Positions 17,805-24,031 of a DNA stretch of 56,713 nucleotides are shown piece after piece. Within the stretch, counting starts at the first letter, position 1. Each line of letters starts with the position of its first letter. The stretch comes from Bacteroidales bacterium UBA5548 (lineage in GTDB: Bacteria > Bacteroidota > Bacteroidia > Bacteroidales > UBA932), in assembly GCA_002425935.1 (NCBI GenBank), contig DINE01000018.1, positions 13,666 to 70,378 of the forward strand. Direction: 5' to 3'. The position numbers and the translations under genes were made by a program. The notes below the pieces were generated by a model, which saw only the letters and a list, made by a program, of their open reading frames with translations, was not told the origin of the DNA and searched no databases.

Positions 17805-18263
17805 ATGGAACAATCTTTACCCCTAATCTTAGCTTACTCAGGTATGGCCATAATGCTTGCACTTGCATGTATCGGAAGTGCCATCGGAGTAACAATCGGC
17901 GGAAACGCTGCTATCGGTGCAATGAAAAAGAACCCTGACATCTTCGGATCATCAATGATTCTCTGCGCACTTCCGTCTACACAGGGTCTTTACGGTTTCG
18001 CTGGTTTCTTCCTTATGCTCAGCCAGATCAAAGAGATGACAGCACTAACTTTAAACCAAGGTCTTGCTGTATTTGCGGTTGGTCTTGCACTTGGATTTGT
18101 AGGTTTGTATTCAGCAATAAAGCAAGCCTCATTAGTAGCTAATGGTATCGTTGAAATGGGTAACGGACATGATGTATTCGGTAAAACCATGATTCTGGGT
18201 GTGTTCCCTGAATTATATGCCATTCTTGCCTTTGCCGCAGCTTTCCTTGCGCTTCCGGCATAA
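17805..18263 (+). CDS. atpK: V-type ATP synthase subunit K (proteolipid ring), Na+-type
   Basis: A 152-residue proteolipid with four membrane helices, a fused double hairpin. It contains LPSTQGLYGF (56-65), LYSAIKQASLV (101-111) and FPELYAIL (134-141). Aligned to Enterococcus hirae NtpK, L56, T59, Q60, Q107 and E136 fall at the five Na+-ligand positions L61, T64, Q65, Q110 and E139, and Y63 at the helper position Y68. By that comparison the ring binds Na+; this is an inference from residues, not a measurement. It ends the operon, before a terminator. Confidence 0.95.
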   Translation: MEQSLPLILAYSGMAIMLALACIGSAIGVTIGGNAAIGAMKKNPDIFGSSMILCALPSTQGLYGFAGFFLMLSQIKEMTALTLNQGLAVFAVGLALGFVGLYSAIKQASLVANGIVEMGNGHDVFGKTMILGVFPELYAILAFAAAFLALPA

Positions 18264-18284
18264 GTGAAATTATAATAAAAGATT

Positions 18285-18325
18285 GGGTGTTAGGGTTAAA
18301 TTTCGTACCTTAACACCCTTATTTT
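18285..18325 (+). terminator. Terminator of the V-ATPase operon
   Basis: GGGTGTTAGGGT (18285-18296) pairs with ACCTTAACACCC (18307-18318) over 12 bases with one G-T wobble and a ten-base loop, followed by TTATTTTATT. The T-run is interrupted, so it is a good but not perfect intrinsic terminator. Confidence 0.78.
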
Positions 18326-18358
18326 ATTATAGAATAATTATTGTAACAAGCTTATATT

Positions 18359-19747
18359 ATGACACTTATCAAATCAATTTCGGGTATCAGAGGTACTATT
18401 GGAGGTGAAGAGGGCAGCTCATTTACCCCGTTGGATATTGTCAAATTTACATCAGCTTATGCATCACTGATCAAAACACAGGCAGGTTCAAAAAAGAGGT
18501 ACAAAGTGGTTGTGGGCAGAGATGCCAGAATTTCAGGAGAGATGGCAGACAGCATAGTATGCGGTACGCTTGTCTCCTGTGGAATAGATGTGGTAAACGC
18601 AGGTTTAGCCTCTACACCTACTGTTGAAATGGCTGTAATGTTTGAAAAGGCAGATGGTGGAGTAATTCTTACAGCTTCTCATAACCCTAAGGAGTGGAAT
18701 GCACTCAAACTTCTTAACAATAAAGGAGAGTTTTTAAGTGCTGCCGACGGTGAAGAGCTGCTTGAACTTATCGAAAGAGGGATTTATGGTTATGTTGATG
18801 TTGATAATCTGGGAATTATTACCAAAAAAGATTTCACACGACAGCATATAGAAGCAGTTCTCTCCCACCCTCTTGTTGATACAGAGGCAATCTACAGGGA
18901 GGGATTTAAAGTTGTTCTTGACGCTGTCAACTCAGTTGGGGGGATAATAATGCCTGCATTGCTTGAGGCCTTGGGTGTGAGTGTTATTAAAATTAATTGC
19001 GAACCTAACGGAAGGTTTCCTCACAATCCTGAACCGCTTCCCGAACATCTGTCAGAACTTTCGGCTACAGTTGTAAAGGAGAATGCCGACCTTGGAATAG
19101 CTGTCGATCCCGATGTTGACAGACTGGCCCTTATTTGTGAAGATGGAAACACATTCGGAGAGGAGTATACTTTGGTTGCAGTTGCACAATATGTACTGTC
19201 AGTTACAAAGGGGCCTACAGTTTCAAACCTCTCATCATCAAGAGCACTAAGAGATATTACAGAACAAGCCGGTGAGAGATACTACCCCTCTGCCGTTGGT
19301 GAGGTTAATGTAGTGGCAGAGATGAAAAGGGTTGGCGCAGTTATCGGAGGTGAGGGAAATGGTGGTGTAATAGTCCCCGATCTCCATTACGGGCGTGACG
19401 CTCTGATTGGCACGGCCCTCTTTTTAAGCCATCTGGCAAGGGAAAGAAAGACGATGTCAGAGCTCAGATTCTCTTATCCGGCATACTTTATGTCCAAAAA
19501 AAGAGTAGATCTTCCGGCTTCTGTAAATATTGACAATATTTTTGAGCAGATAAAACAAAGATATTCTGCACAAAATATAAATACTGTTGACGGAGTTAAA
19601 ATTGATTTCGAGAGTGAAAAGATGTGGGTACATCTAAGAAGATCCAACACAGAGCCTATTATCAGAGTATATTCAGAGGCCTTGACAGTTGAATTGGCTG
19701 AAAAAATCTCTCAGGAAGTTGTTAATGAAATTAATAAATTGATTTAA
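18359..19747 (+). CDS. glmM: Phosphoglucosamine mutase / phosphomannomutase family enzyme
   Basis: A 462-residue alpha-D-phosphohexomutase. The catalytic phosphoserine loop TASHNPKEWNALK, the metal loop DPDVDRLA, the sugar-binding GEGNGGVI and the C-terminal phosphate-binding loop RRSNTEPIIRVYSE are all visible. In Bacteroidota this type commonly serves as GlmM, making glucosamine-1-phosphate for UDP-GlcNAc, but GlmM and phosphomannomutase cannot be separated with certainty here. The adjoining NamZ-like gene favours an amino-sugar role. It starts about 40 bases after the V-ATPase terminator. Confidence 0.85.
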   Translation: MTLIKSISGIRGTIGGEEGSSFTPLDIVKFTSAYASLIKTQAGSKKRYKVVVGRDARISGEMADSIVCGTLVSCGIDVVNAGLASTPTVEMAVMFEKADGGVILTASHNPKEWNALKLLNNKGEFLSAADGEELLELIERGIYGYVDVDNLGIITKKDFTRQHIEAVLSHPLVDTEAIYREGFKVVLDAVNSVGGIIMPALLEALGVSVIKINCEPNGRFPHNPEPLPEHLSELSATVVKENADLGIAVDPDVDRLALICEDGNTFGEEYTLVAVAQYVLSVTKGPTVSNLSSSRALRDITEQAGERYYPSAVGEVNVVAEMKRVGAVIGGEGNGGVIVPDLHYGRDALIGTALFLSHLARERKTMSELRFSYPAYFMSKKRVDLPASVNIDNIFEQIKQRYSAQNINTVDGVKIDFESEKMWVHLRRSNTEPIIRVYSEALTVELAEKISQEVVNEINKLI

Positions 19748-19748
19748 G

Positions 19749-20975
19749 ATGTTTTCATTCAGAACTACACCTCTGATCGAACAGCCCGATCTGGTTCTCA
19801 GAGGAGGCAGACTTGGTCTTTTGTGCAATCAGGCAGCGTGGCACCCCGAATATGGAGAATACCTTTTCGAAACACTTTACAAAAAAGGGCTTTTGAAAAG
19901 AGTTTTCATGCCGGAACACGGCCTCTTTGGAGAGCTTCAGGATCAGGTAAAACTTGATAAAACAGACGCATACAATAATCTGGAGTACAACGAATGTGAG
20001 TTTGTCTCATTGTACGGCACGGGAGAGGAGTCTCTAAGTGCACGAGCCGATAAACTCGCTGATATAGATGCACTTATAATAGAATTGCAGGATGTCGGTT
20101 CAAGGTACTATACCTTCAATTCCACAATATTGAATCTTTTTAAGACTCTTAAAAAAGAGAATATAAATCTGCCTGTTTACCTGATAGACCGTATTAATCC
20201 GGCAGGAAGACAGGTTGAGGGAACTATGCTCAGGAAAGAGTACGAATCTTTCATAGGTATCGAAGGGCTACTTCACAGACATGGACTTACAATCGGCGAA
20301 ACAGCATATTTGCTTTATAACGAGATAAATGCAAAGTTTCCCCTCCATATAATTTCGTACAATGCCCAGAGCATTTCAAGAGAGATGCTTCCATGGAGTA
20401 TATCTCCCTCTCCAAATATTCCAGGGCTTTTTACATGCCATTTTTACAGTGGTCAATGCCTGTGGGAAGGAACTAATGTGAGTGAAGGCAGGGGAACAAC
20501 AAGGCCATTTGAGGTATTTGGCGCTCCTTTTATGGAGTCTTTGATCAAATACAACAATGAGAATAAATATTTAAACTGGAACGACTCTGCTCACCCAATA
20601 CACGATCCGGCTGTATTTATCAGGTGGACAAAATTCATACCTGTATTTCATAAATATACATCCGAAGTCTGCTTTGGATTCCAGCTTCACCCTGTTCCCG
20701 GAGTGCAGTACCATGCACTGGCACACAATTTGCGCATAATGAACTTCGTTCGCACCAACTGCAGTGACTTTGCCTTCAGAGAGGGCAGATATGAAGCCGG
20801 GAACGATCGCACGGCAATAGAACTACTTCTTGGTGATTCTGTTCTTATTGATTATGTAAACGACAAACATAACTGGGATGATGTCAAAGAACATATGAAG
20901 GTCGAAGAGCAGAAGTGGATAAGAAAGGCAAAGAGATTTATGCTCTACGAAGAGCAGCTTTTCAGATGTAAATAG
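19749..20975 (+). CDS. DUF1343 / NamZ-like exo-muramidase family protein without signal peptide
   Basis: A 408-residue DUF1343 protein. NamZ members are exo-beta-N-acetylmuramidases that release MurNAc from peptidoglycan fragments. Typical segments are FMPEHGLFGE, ELQDVGSRYYTF, YLIDRINPAGR and SEGRGTTRPFEVFGAPF. Most relatives are exported, but this one starts directly with its first strand, one base after the glmM stop, and no upstream room exists for a signal peptide. It would therefore act in the cytoplasm, perhaps in amino-sugar recycling with the adjacent mutase. Family call firm, location inferred. Confidence 0.88.
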   Translation: MFSFRTTPLIEQPDLVLRGGRLGLLCNQAAWHPEYGEYLFETLYKKGLLKRVFMPEHGLFGELQDQVKLDKTDAYNNLEYNECEFVSLYGTGEESLSARADKLADIDALIIELQDVGSRYYTFNSTILNLFKTLKKENINLPVYLIDRINPAGRQVEGTMLRKEYESFIGIEGLLHRHGLTIGETAYLLYNEINAKFPLHIISYNAQSISREMLPWSISPSPNIPGLFTCHFYSGQCLWEGTNVSEGRGTTRPFEVFGAPFMESLIKYNNENKYLNWNDSAHPIHDPAVFIRWTKFIPVFHKYTSEVCFGFQLHPVPGVQYHALAHNLRIMNFVRTNCSDFAFREGRYEAGNDRTAIELLLGDSVLIDYVNDKHNWDDVKEHMKVEEQKWIRKAKRFMLYEEQLFRCK

Positions 20976-21004
20976 GTAAAATTTTAATAACTGATTTTAA
21001 AAAA

Positions 21005-21757
21005 ATGGCAAATCCGGTTTTAACAGAGAAGATATTCAGAGATGCATCAGTAAGTGAATCAAGCGGAGTGATGACCGTTAGAGGTACTGCAGTCAAATCG
21101 CTTGTATTGGTACTTATGGTACTTGCAGGTGCGTCATATACCTGGAAGGTGTTTTACGAAGCAATCAATCCTGCTTCGGTAAATCCATGGATGTGGGGAG
21201 GAGTGATTGGGGGATTCATTACTGCAATAATTATTAGCTTTAAGCCAAAACTGGCCCAGTATCTTGCACCTTTATACGCTGTACTGCAGGGCCTTTTCCT
21301 TGGTGCAATTTCTGCAATGTTCAATCAGGCTTTTGCAGAGAGTGCTCCCGGAATTGTTATGAATGCAACGTTGCTTACAATCATTACAGCAATGGTGATG
21401 CTTTTGGTATACCGCTCAAGGATAATTAAGGTTGATGGAAAATTTGCAAGGATAATGGTGATTGCGGTTGGTGCTATTGCCTTCTACTACTTTATCAGCA
21501 TAATACTCTCTCTTTTCGGGGTAAATCTCACACTTTTACATAACAGCGGACCACTTAGTATTGGAATTAGTATTGTAATTATTCTGGTGGCAGCTTTCAG
21601 TCTTTTGCTTGACTTTAACTTTATTGAAAAAGCATCTCAGGCAGGTGCACCAAAATATATGGAGTGGTATGGTGCATTCGGACTTATGGTAACTTTGATC
21701 TGGCTTTATCTCGAGATGCTAAAGCTCCTTGCAAAGTTTGCAGGAAACAGAGATTAA
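21005..21757 (+). CDS. Bax inhibitor-1/YccA family membrane protein
   Basis: A 250-residue protein with a soluble N-terminus of about 30 residues and seven hydrophobic helices. The family pattern is visible in LYAVLQGLFLGAISAMFN, and the closing helices contain the Asp-bearing LLDFNFIEKA and EWYGAFGLMVTLIWLYLE. Members leak Ca2+ or protons through the membrane in studied cases; the role here is unknown. It follows the NamZ-like gene by 30 bases. Confidence 0.92.
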   Translation: MANPVLTEKIFRDASVSESSGVMTVRGTAVKSLVLVLMVLAGASYTWKVFYEAINPASVNPWMWGGVIGGFITAIIISFKPKLAQYLAPLYAVLQGLFLGAISAMFNQAFAESAPGIVMNATLLTIITAMVMLLVYRSRIIKVDGKFARIMVIAVGAIAFYYFISIILSLFGVNLTLLHNSGPLSIGISIVIILVAAFSLLLDFNFIEKASQAGAPKYMEWYGAFGLMVTLIWLYLEMLKLLAKFAGNRD

Positions 21758-21769
21758 ACATGCTAAATA

Positions 21770-21800
21770 TTTGCATAGTTCTAAATATTTTGTACTTTTG
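21770..21800 (+). promoter_or_regulatory. Promoter of rpmE2
   Basis: TTTG at 21770-21773 and TACTTTTG at 21793-21800, spacer 19, match the Bacteroidota consensus. The start codon is 30 bases further. Confidence 0.65.
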
Positions 21801-21829
21801 CAACCCCATAATAATTAAATTCTAAAGTA

Positions 21830-22081
21830 ATGAAAAAAGGAATCCATCCCGAAATCTACCGTCTTGTAGCTTTCAAGGATATGTCAAACGACCATGTATT
21901 TATTACACGTTCGTGTGCAAATACAAGAGAGACACTGGTTCACGAAGGTGTTGAATACCCTCTCATCAAACTTGAAATTTCAAATACATCTCACCCATTC
22001 TATACAGGTAAGATGAAGCTTGTTGACACTGCTGGTCGCGTTGATAAATTCATCAACAGATACAAGAACGTCAAAAAGTAA
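21830..22081 (+). CDS. rpmE2: 50S ribosomal protein L31, type B
   Basis: An 83-residue L31 that starts MKKGIHPEIY and carries the type B insertion with HEGVEYPLIKLEISN. It lacks the CxxC zinc ligands of type A L31, so it does not need zinc; in Bacteroidota this form is commonly the only L31. It has its own promoter and a strong terminator. Confidence 0.97.
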   Translation: MKKGIHPEIYRLVAFKDMSNDHVFITRSCANTRETLVHEGVEYPLIKLEISNTSHPFYTGKMKLVDTAGRVDKFINRYKNVKK

Positions 22082-22103
22082 TTTTAAATTATACACACTG
22101 ACA

Positions 22104-22134
22104 AAAAAACCACCTGAAATCAGGTGGTTTTTTG
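22104..22134 (+). terminator. Terminator of rpmE2
   Basis: AAAAACCACCTG and CAGGTGGTTTTT pair perfectly around the tetraloop AAAT, followed by further T. This is one of the strongest terminators in the window. Confidence 0.93.
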
Positions 22135-22148
22135 TTTCAATCCATCTT

Positions 22149-22272
22149 TTACAACAAAATTGCAATTCAGGCACTTTCCATCCTCACGCAATAATCTGTT
22201 CAGCTTGCTTTACAACAAAATTGTAATTCCGGCACTTTCCATCCTCACGCAATAATCTGTTCAGCTTGCTTT
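22149..22272. repeat. 61-base tandem repeats (two half-units)
   Basis: Two copies of a 61-base unit beginning TTACAACAAAATTG and ending CTGTTCAGCTTGC start at 22149 and 22210, and the first part of a third copy continues into the hairpin element at 22276. The copies differ at only a few positions. Each resembles the left half of the 72-base core found in the two hairpin elements downstream, with the right half missing. The 22.08-22.58 kb stretch has no supportable gene; the open frame on the minus strand is a product of the repeats. Confidence 0.85.
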
Positions 22273-22275
22273 ACA

Positions 22276-22359
22276 ACAAAATTGCAATTCCGGCACTTTC
22301 CATCCTCATGCGCTCACCTGTTCGCTCTTCCGGCTGAGGTGCCTGCAGTGCAATTTTGT
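22276..22359. repeat. Hairpin repeat element A
   Basis: The arms ACAAAATTGC (22276-22285) and GCAATTTTGT (22350-22359) are perfectly complementary and enclose a core that begins GCAATTCCGGCAC and ends GAGGTGCCTGCAG. GGCA/TGCC and CCTCA/TGAGG inside the core can extend the stem. The core (22284-22355) matches element B at 70 of 72 bases. Confidence 0.85.
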
Positions 22360-22385
22360 CACTTGAGCATTTCAAATACCTCTCT

Positions 22386-22482
22386 TTCAACCGCCATTCT
22401 GCAATTCCGGCACTTTCCATCCTCATGCGCTCACCTGTTCGCTTTTCCGGCTGAGGTGCCTGCAGAGCAATTGGCGGTTGAA
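22386..22482. repeat. Hairpin repeat element B
   Basis: The arms TTCAACCGCCA (22386-22396) and TGGCGGTTGAA (22472-22482) are perfectly complementary but unrelated in sequence to the arms of element A. The enclosed core (22401-22472) is nearly identical to that of A, differing at two positions. Retained pairing with different arm sequence suggests that the folded form matters or that the element was inserted or copied as a palindrome. Confidence 0.85.
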
Positions 22483-22506
22483 GACCGAAAATAGTTTTCA
22501 ACAGGT

Positions 22507-22538
22507 TTTGCGAATGGCAGATGGTTCGATTAAATTTG
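22507..22538 (+). promoter_or_regulatory. Promoter of the DUF2400 gene
   Basis: TTTG at 22507-22510 and TAAATTTG at 22531-22538 with a 20-base spacer match the Bacteroidota consensus. It lies 25 bases after the last repeat, so the hairpins precede the promoter and are not in this transcript. The leader to the ATG at 22577 is about 30 bases. Confidence 0.6.
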
Positions 22539-22576
22539 TACTCTACACTTTTTTAAAATAAAAATTTTGCACTACG

Positions 22577-23269
22577 ATGAGAACGCTGCAAGAGCTTGCT
22601 GACAAATACAATGACTTAGAGTACTTCCGGAATGATCCAGTGATTTTTCCCCGTCATTTTAAAGAGCTTTATATCCAGGGTAAAGCATCACTGCAGGATA
22701 TAGAGATTGCAGCACTTTTATGTGCTCATCTGGCATGGGGACGCAGGGAGATGATTGTGCGAGATTGCAAAAGGCTTCTTGATGAGATGGGCTGGCAGCC
22801 ATTTAACTATATAATGTATGCAGATTACAGATGTGACAACCAGAGCCTCCACAGAACCATAAAATGGAGCGAAATCGCCTTGATAATGGCTAATCTTAAA
22901 GAGTATTATAATAAGGAGAGCACTCTGGAGATCCTGAATGTTGATGAGATAAGAGTACGTATATTTGGCCGCAAATCGGATCCAAAAGCAGCAAACAAAA
23001 AGATTCACATGTTCAGGAGATGGCTTGTGAGAGATGACAATATTGTTGACCTTGGAATTTGGAAAAATACTGATCCTGCCAATCTGATAATTCCCCTCGA
23101 TGTACATGTTCACAGAACTGCTCTTGATCTTGGGATTACAAAAAGAAGGAGTGCTGATTATACAACTGCATTGGAAATAACAAACTATTTAAAGATGGTT
23201 TTCCCGGGTGATCCATGTAAGGGAGACTTTGCACTCTTCGCAAAAGCTGCTTCAAAAAGTGGCTTATAA
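22577..23269 (+). CDS. DUF2400 / TIGR02757 family protein
   Basis: A 230-residue protein of the TIGR02757 family, found mostly in Bacteroidota and without a known function to my knowledge. Typical segments are HLAWGRREMIVRDCKRLLDEMG, shown here only by its beginning HLAWGRREMI, then MFRRWLVRDDNIVDLGIW, IPLDVHVHRTA and GDPCKGDFALF. The mainly helical pattern with a PLDVHVHR segment resembles helix-hairpin-helix DNA glycosylase folds, but I would not assign activity. The following zeta-like gene begins about 30 bases later, with its own -7 box in the gap. Confidence 0.86.
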   Translation: MRTLQELADKYNDLEYFRNDPVIFPRHFKELYIQGKASLQDIEIAALLCAHLAWGRREMIVRDCKRLLDEMGWQPFNYIMYADYRCDNQSLHRTIKWSEIALIMANLKEYYNKESTLEILNVDEIRVRIFGRKSDPKAANKKIHMFRRWLVRDDNIVDLGIWKNTDPANLIIPLDVHVHRTALDLGITKRRSADYTTALEITNYLKMVFPGDPCKGDFALFAKAASKSGL

Positions 23270-23273
23270 TTTG

Positions 23274-23281
23274 TATCTTTG
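23274..23281 (+). promoter_or_regulatory. -7 box of the zeta-like gene
   Basis: TATCTTTG matches TAnnTTTG and begins 5 bases after the DUF2400 stop. It decides the start of the next gene: the ATG at 23283 would be at or before the transcript start, whereas the ATG at 23301 sits about 15 bases inside it. Confidence 0.5.
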
Positions 23282-23300
23282 AATGGGCAGAAATCAATGT

Positions 23301-23882
23301 ATGGCTAATCTTTATATAATATCAGGTTGCAACGGAGCGGGAAAAACTACCGCCTCATACACTATCTTACCGGAGATGTTGTCATGTAAGGAGTTTGTTA
23401 ACGCAGACGAAATTGCACGAGGACTTTCTCCATTTAAACCCGAGAGCGTAGCTATTCAGGCCGGGAGGATTATGGTTGACAGAATTAAGAACCTAATTGC
23501 CAACGGCACAGATTTTGCACTTGAGACTACTCTGGCAACAAGAACACATTCTAAAGTGATCAGGTATGCACAGGCAAACGGATATAAAGTCACATTGGTC
23601 TTTTTCTGGTTAAACATGCCAACACTTGCAATTGAGAGAGTTAAAATGAGGGTAGCATCAGGGGGGCACAATATTGAAGAAAAAACTATCCGCAGAAGAT
23701 ACGACTTTGGAATAAAAAACTTATTTTCGCTGTATATTCCACTATGTGAATATTGGATGATAATAAACAACTCCTCGATCCCTCAAGAGCTTATTGCTGA
23801 GGGAGGTAGTAACTTGGAAACAAAAATTTACAACAAAACCACCTACAACAAAATTGCTAATTATGAGCGAATTAGAGACTAG
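23301..23882 (+). CDS. Zeta-toxin-like P-loop kinase
   Basis: A 193-residue P-loop protein. Walker A GCNGAGKT is at 9-16, followed by the zeta-family motifs NADEIARGLSPF and FALETTLATR, and an Arg-rich segment (KTIRRRYDFG). Zeta/PezT toxins phosphorylate UDP-GlcNAc and so block wall synthesis; close relatives of unknown function also exist. I chose the ATG at 23301 because of the promoter position. The C-terminus overlaps the start of a 51-codon gene by 20 bases. Kinase fold firm; toxin role inferred. Confidence 0.82.
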   Translation: MANLYIISGCNGAGKTTASYTILPEMLSCKEFVNADEIARGLSPFKPESVAIQAGRIMVDRIKNLIANGTDFALETTLATRTHSKVIRYAQANGYKVTLVFFWLNMPTLAIERVKMRVASGGHNIEEKTIRRRYDFGIKNLFSLYIPLCEYWMIINNSSIPQELIAEGGSNLETKIYNKTTYNKIANYERIRD

Positions 23883-24018
23883 AGAACTAAGAGAAAGTAT
23901 TCTCAACGGTTTGAACATCGCCCTACATCGCCTTATTCAGGAAAAAAAGAGAAACAATTCAGAATTGGCTATATCCACCAGAGGAAAGGTGGTTAAAGTA
24001 AGAGCCAGCGAACTGTAA
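23863..24018 (+). CDS. Small protein, possible partner (antitoxin) of the zeta-like kinase
   Basis: A 51-residue charged protein starting MSELETRELRESIL and ending GKVVKVRASEL. It has one predicted helix (about 4-32) followed by a short strand pair that looks like a two-stranded recognition element. The start lies 20 bases inside the end of the kinase gene in another frame, so the two are translationally coupled. In classical epsilon/zeta systems the antitoxin comes first; here the small gene is second. I know no firm family, and the antitoxin role is inferred from size and coupling. Confidence 0.68.
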   Translation: MSELETRELRESILNGLNIALHRLIQEKKRNNSELAISTRGKVVKVRASEL

Positions 24019-24031
24019 TCTTTCATTCGTT

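Noticed and set aside
22149..22482. Possible CRISPR array
   Set aside because: The units are 61 bases and contiguous, with no unique spacers between short repeats, and no cas gene is present.
22271..22501. Open reading frame of 76 codons on the minus strand (and one of 70 codons on the plus strand) across the hairpin repeats
   Set aside because: The repeated peptide is only the translation of the duplicated 72-base core; it lacks a promoter, and the start and end fall within repeat and flanking sequence.
23283..23300. Earlier ATG for the zeta-like gene
   Set aside because: It lies only two bases after the -7 box TATCTTTG (23274-23281), so it would be at or before the transcript start; the family start is at the second ATG.
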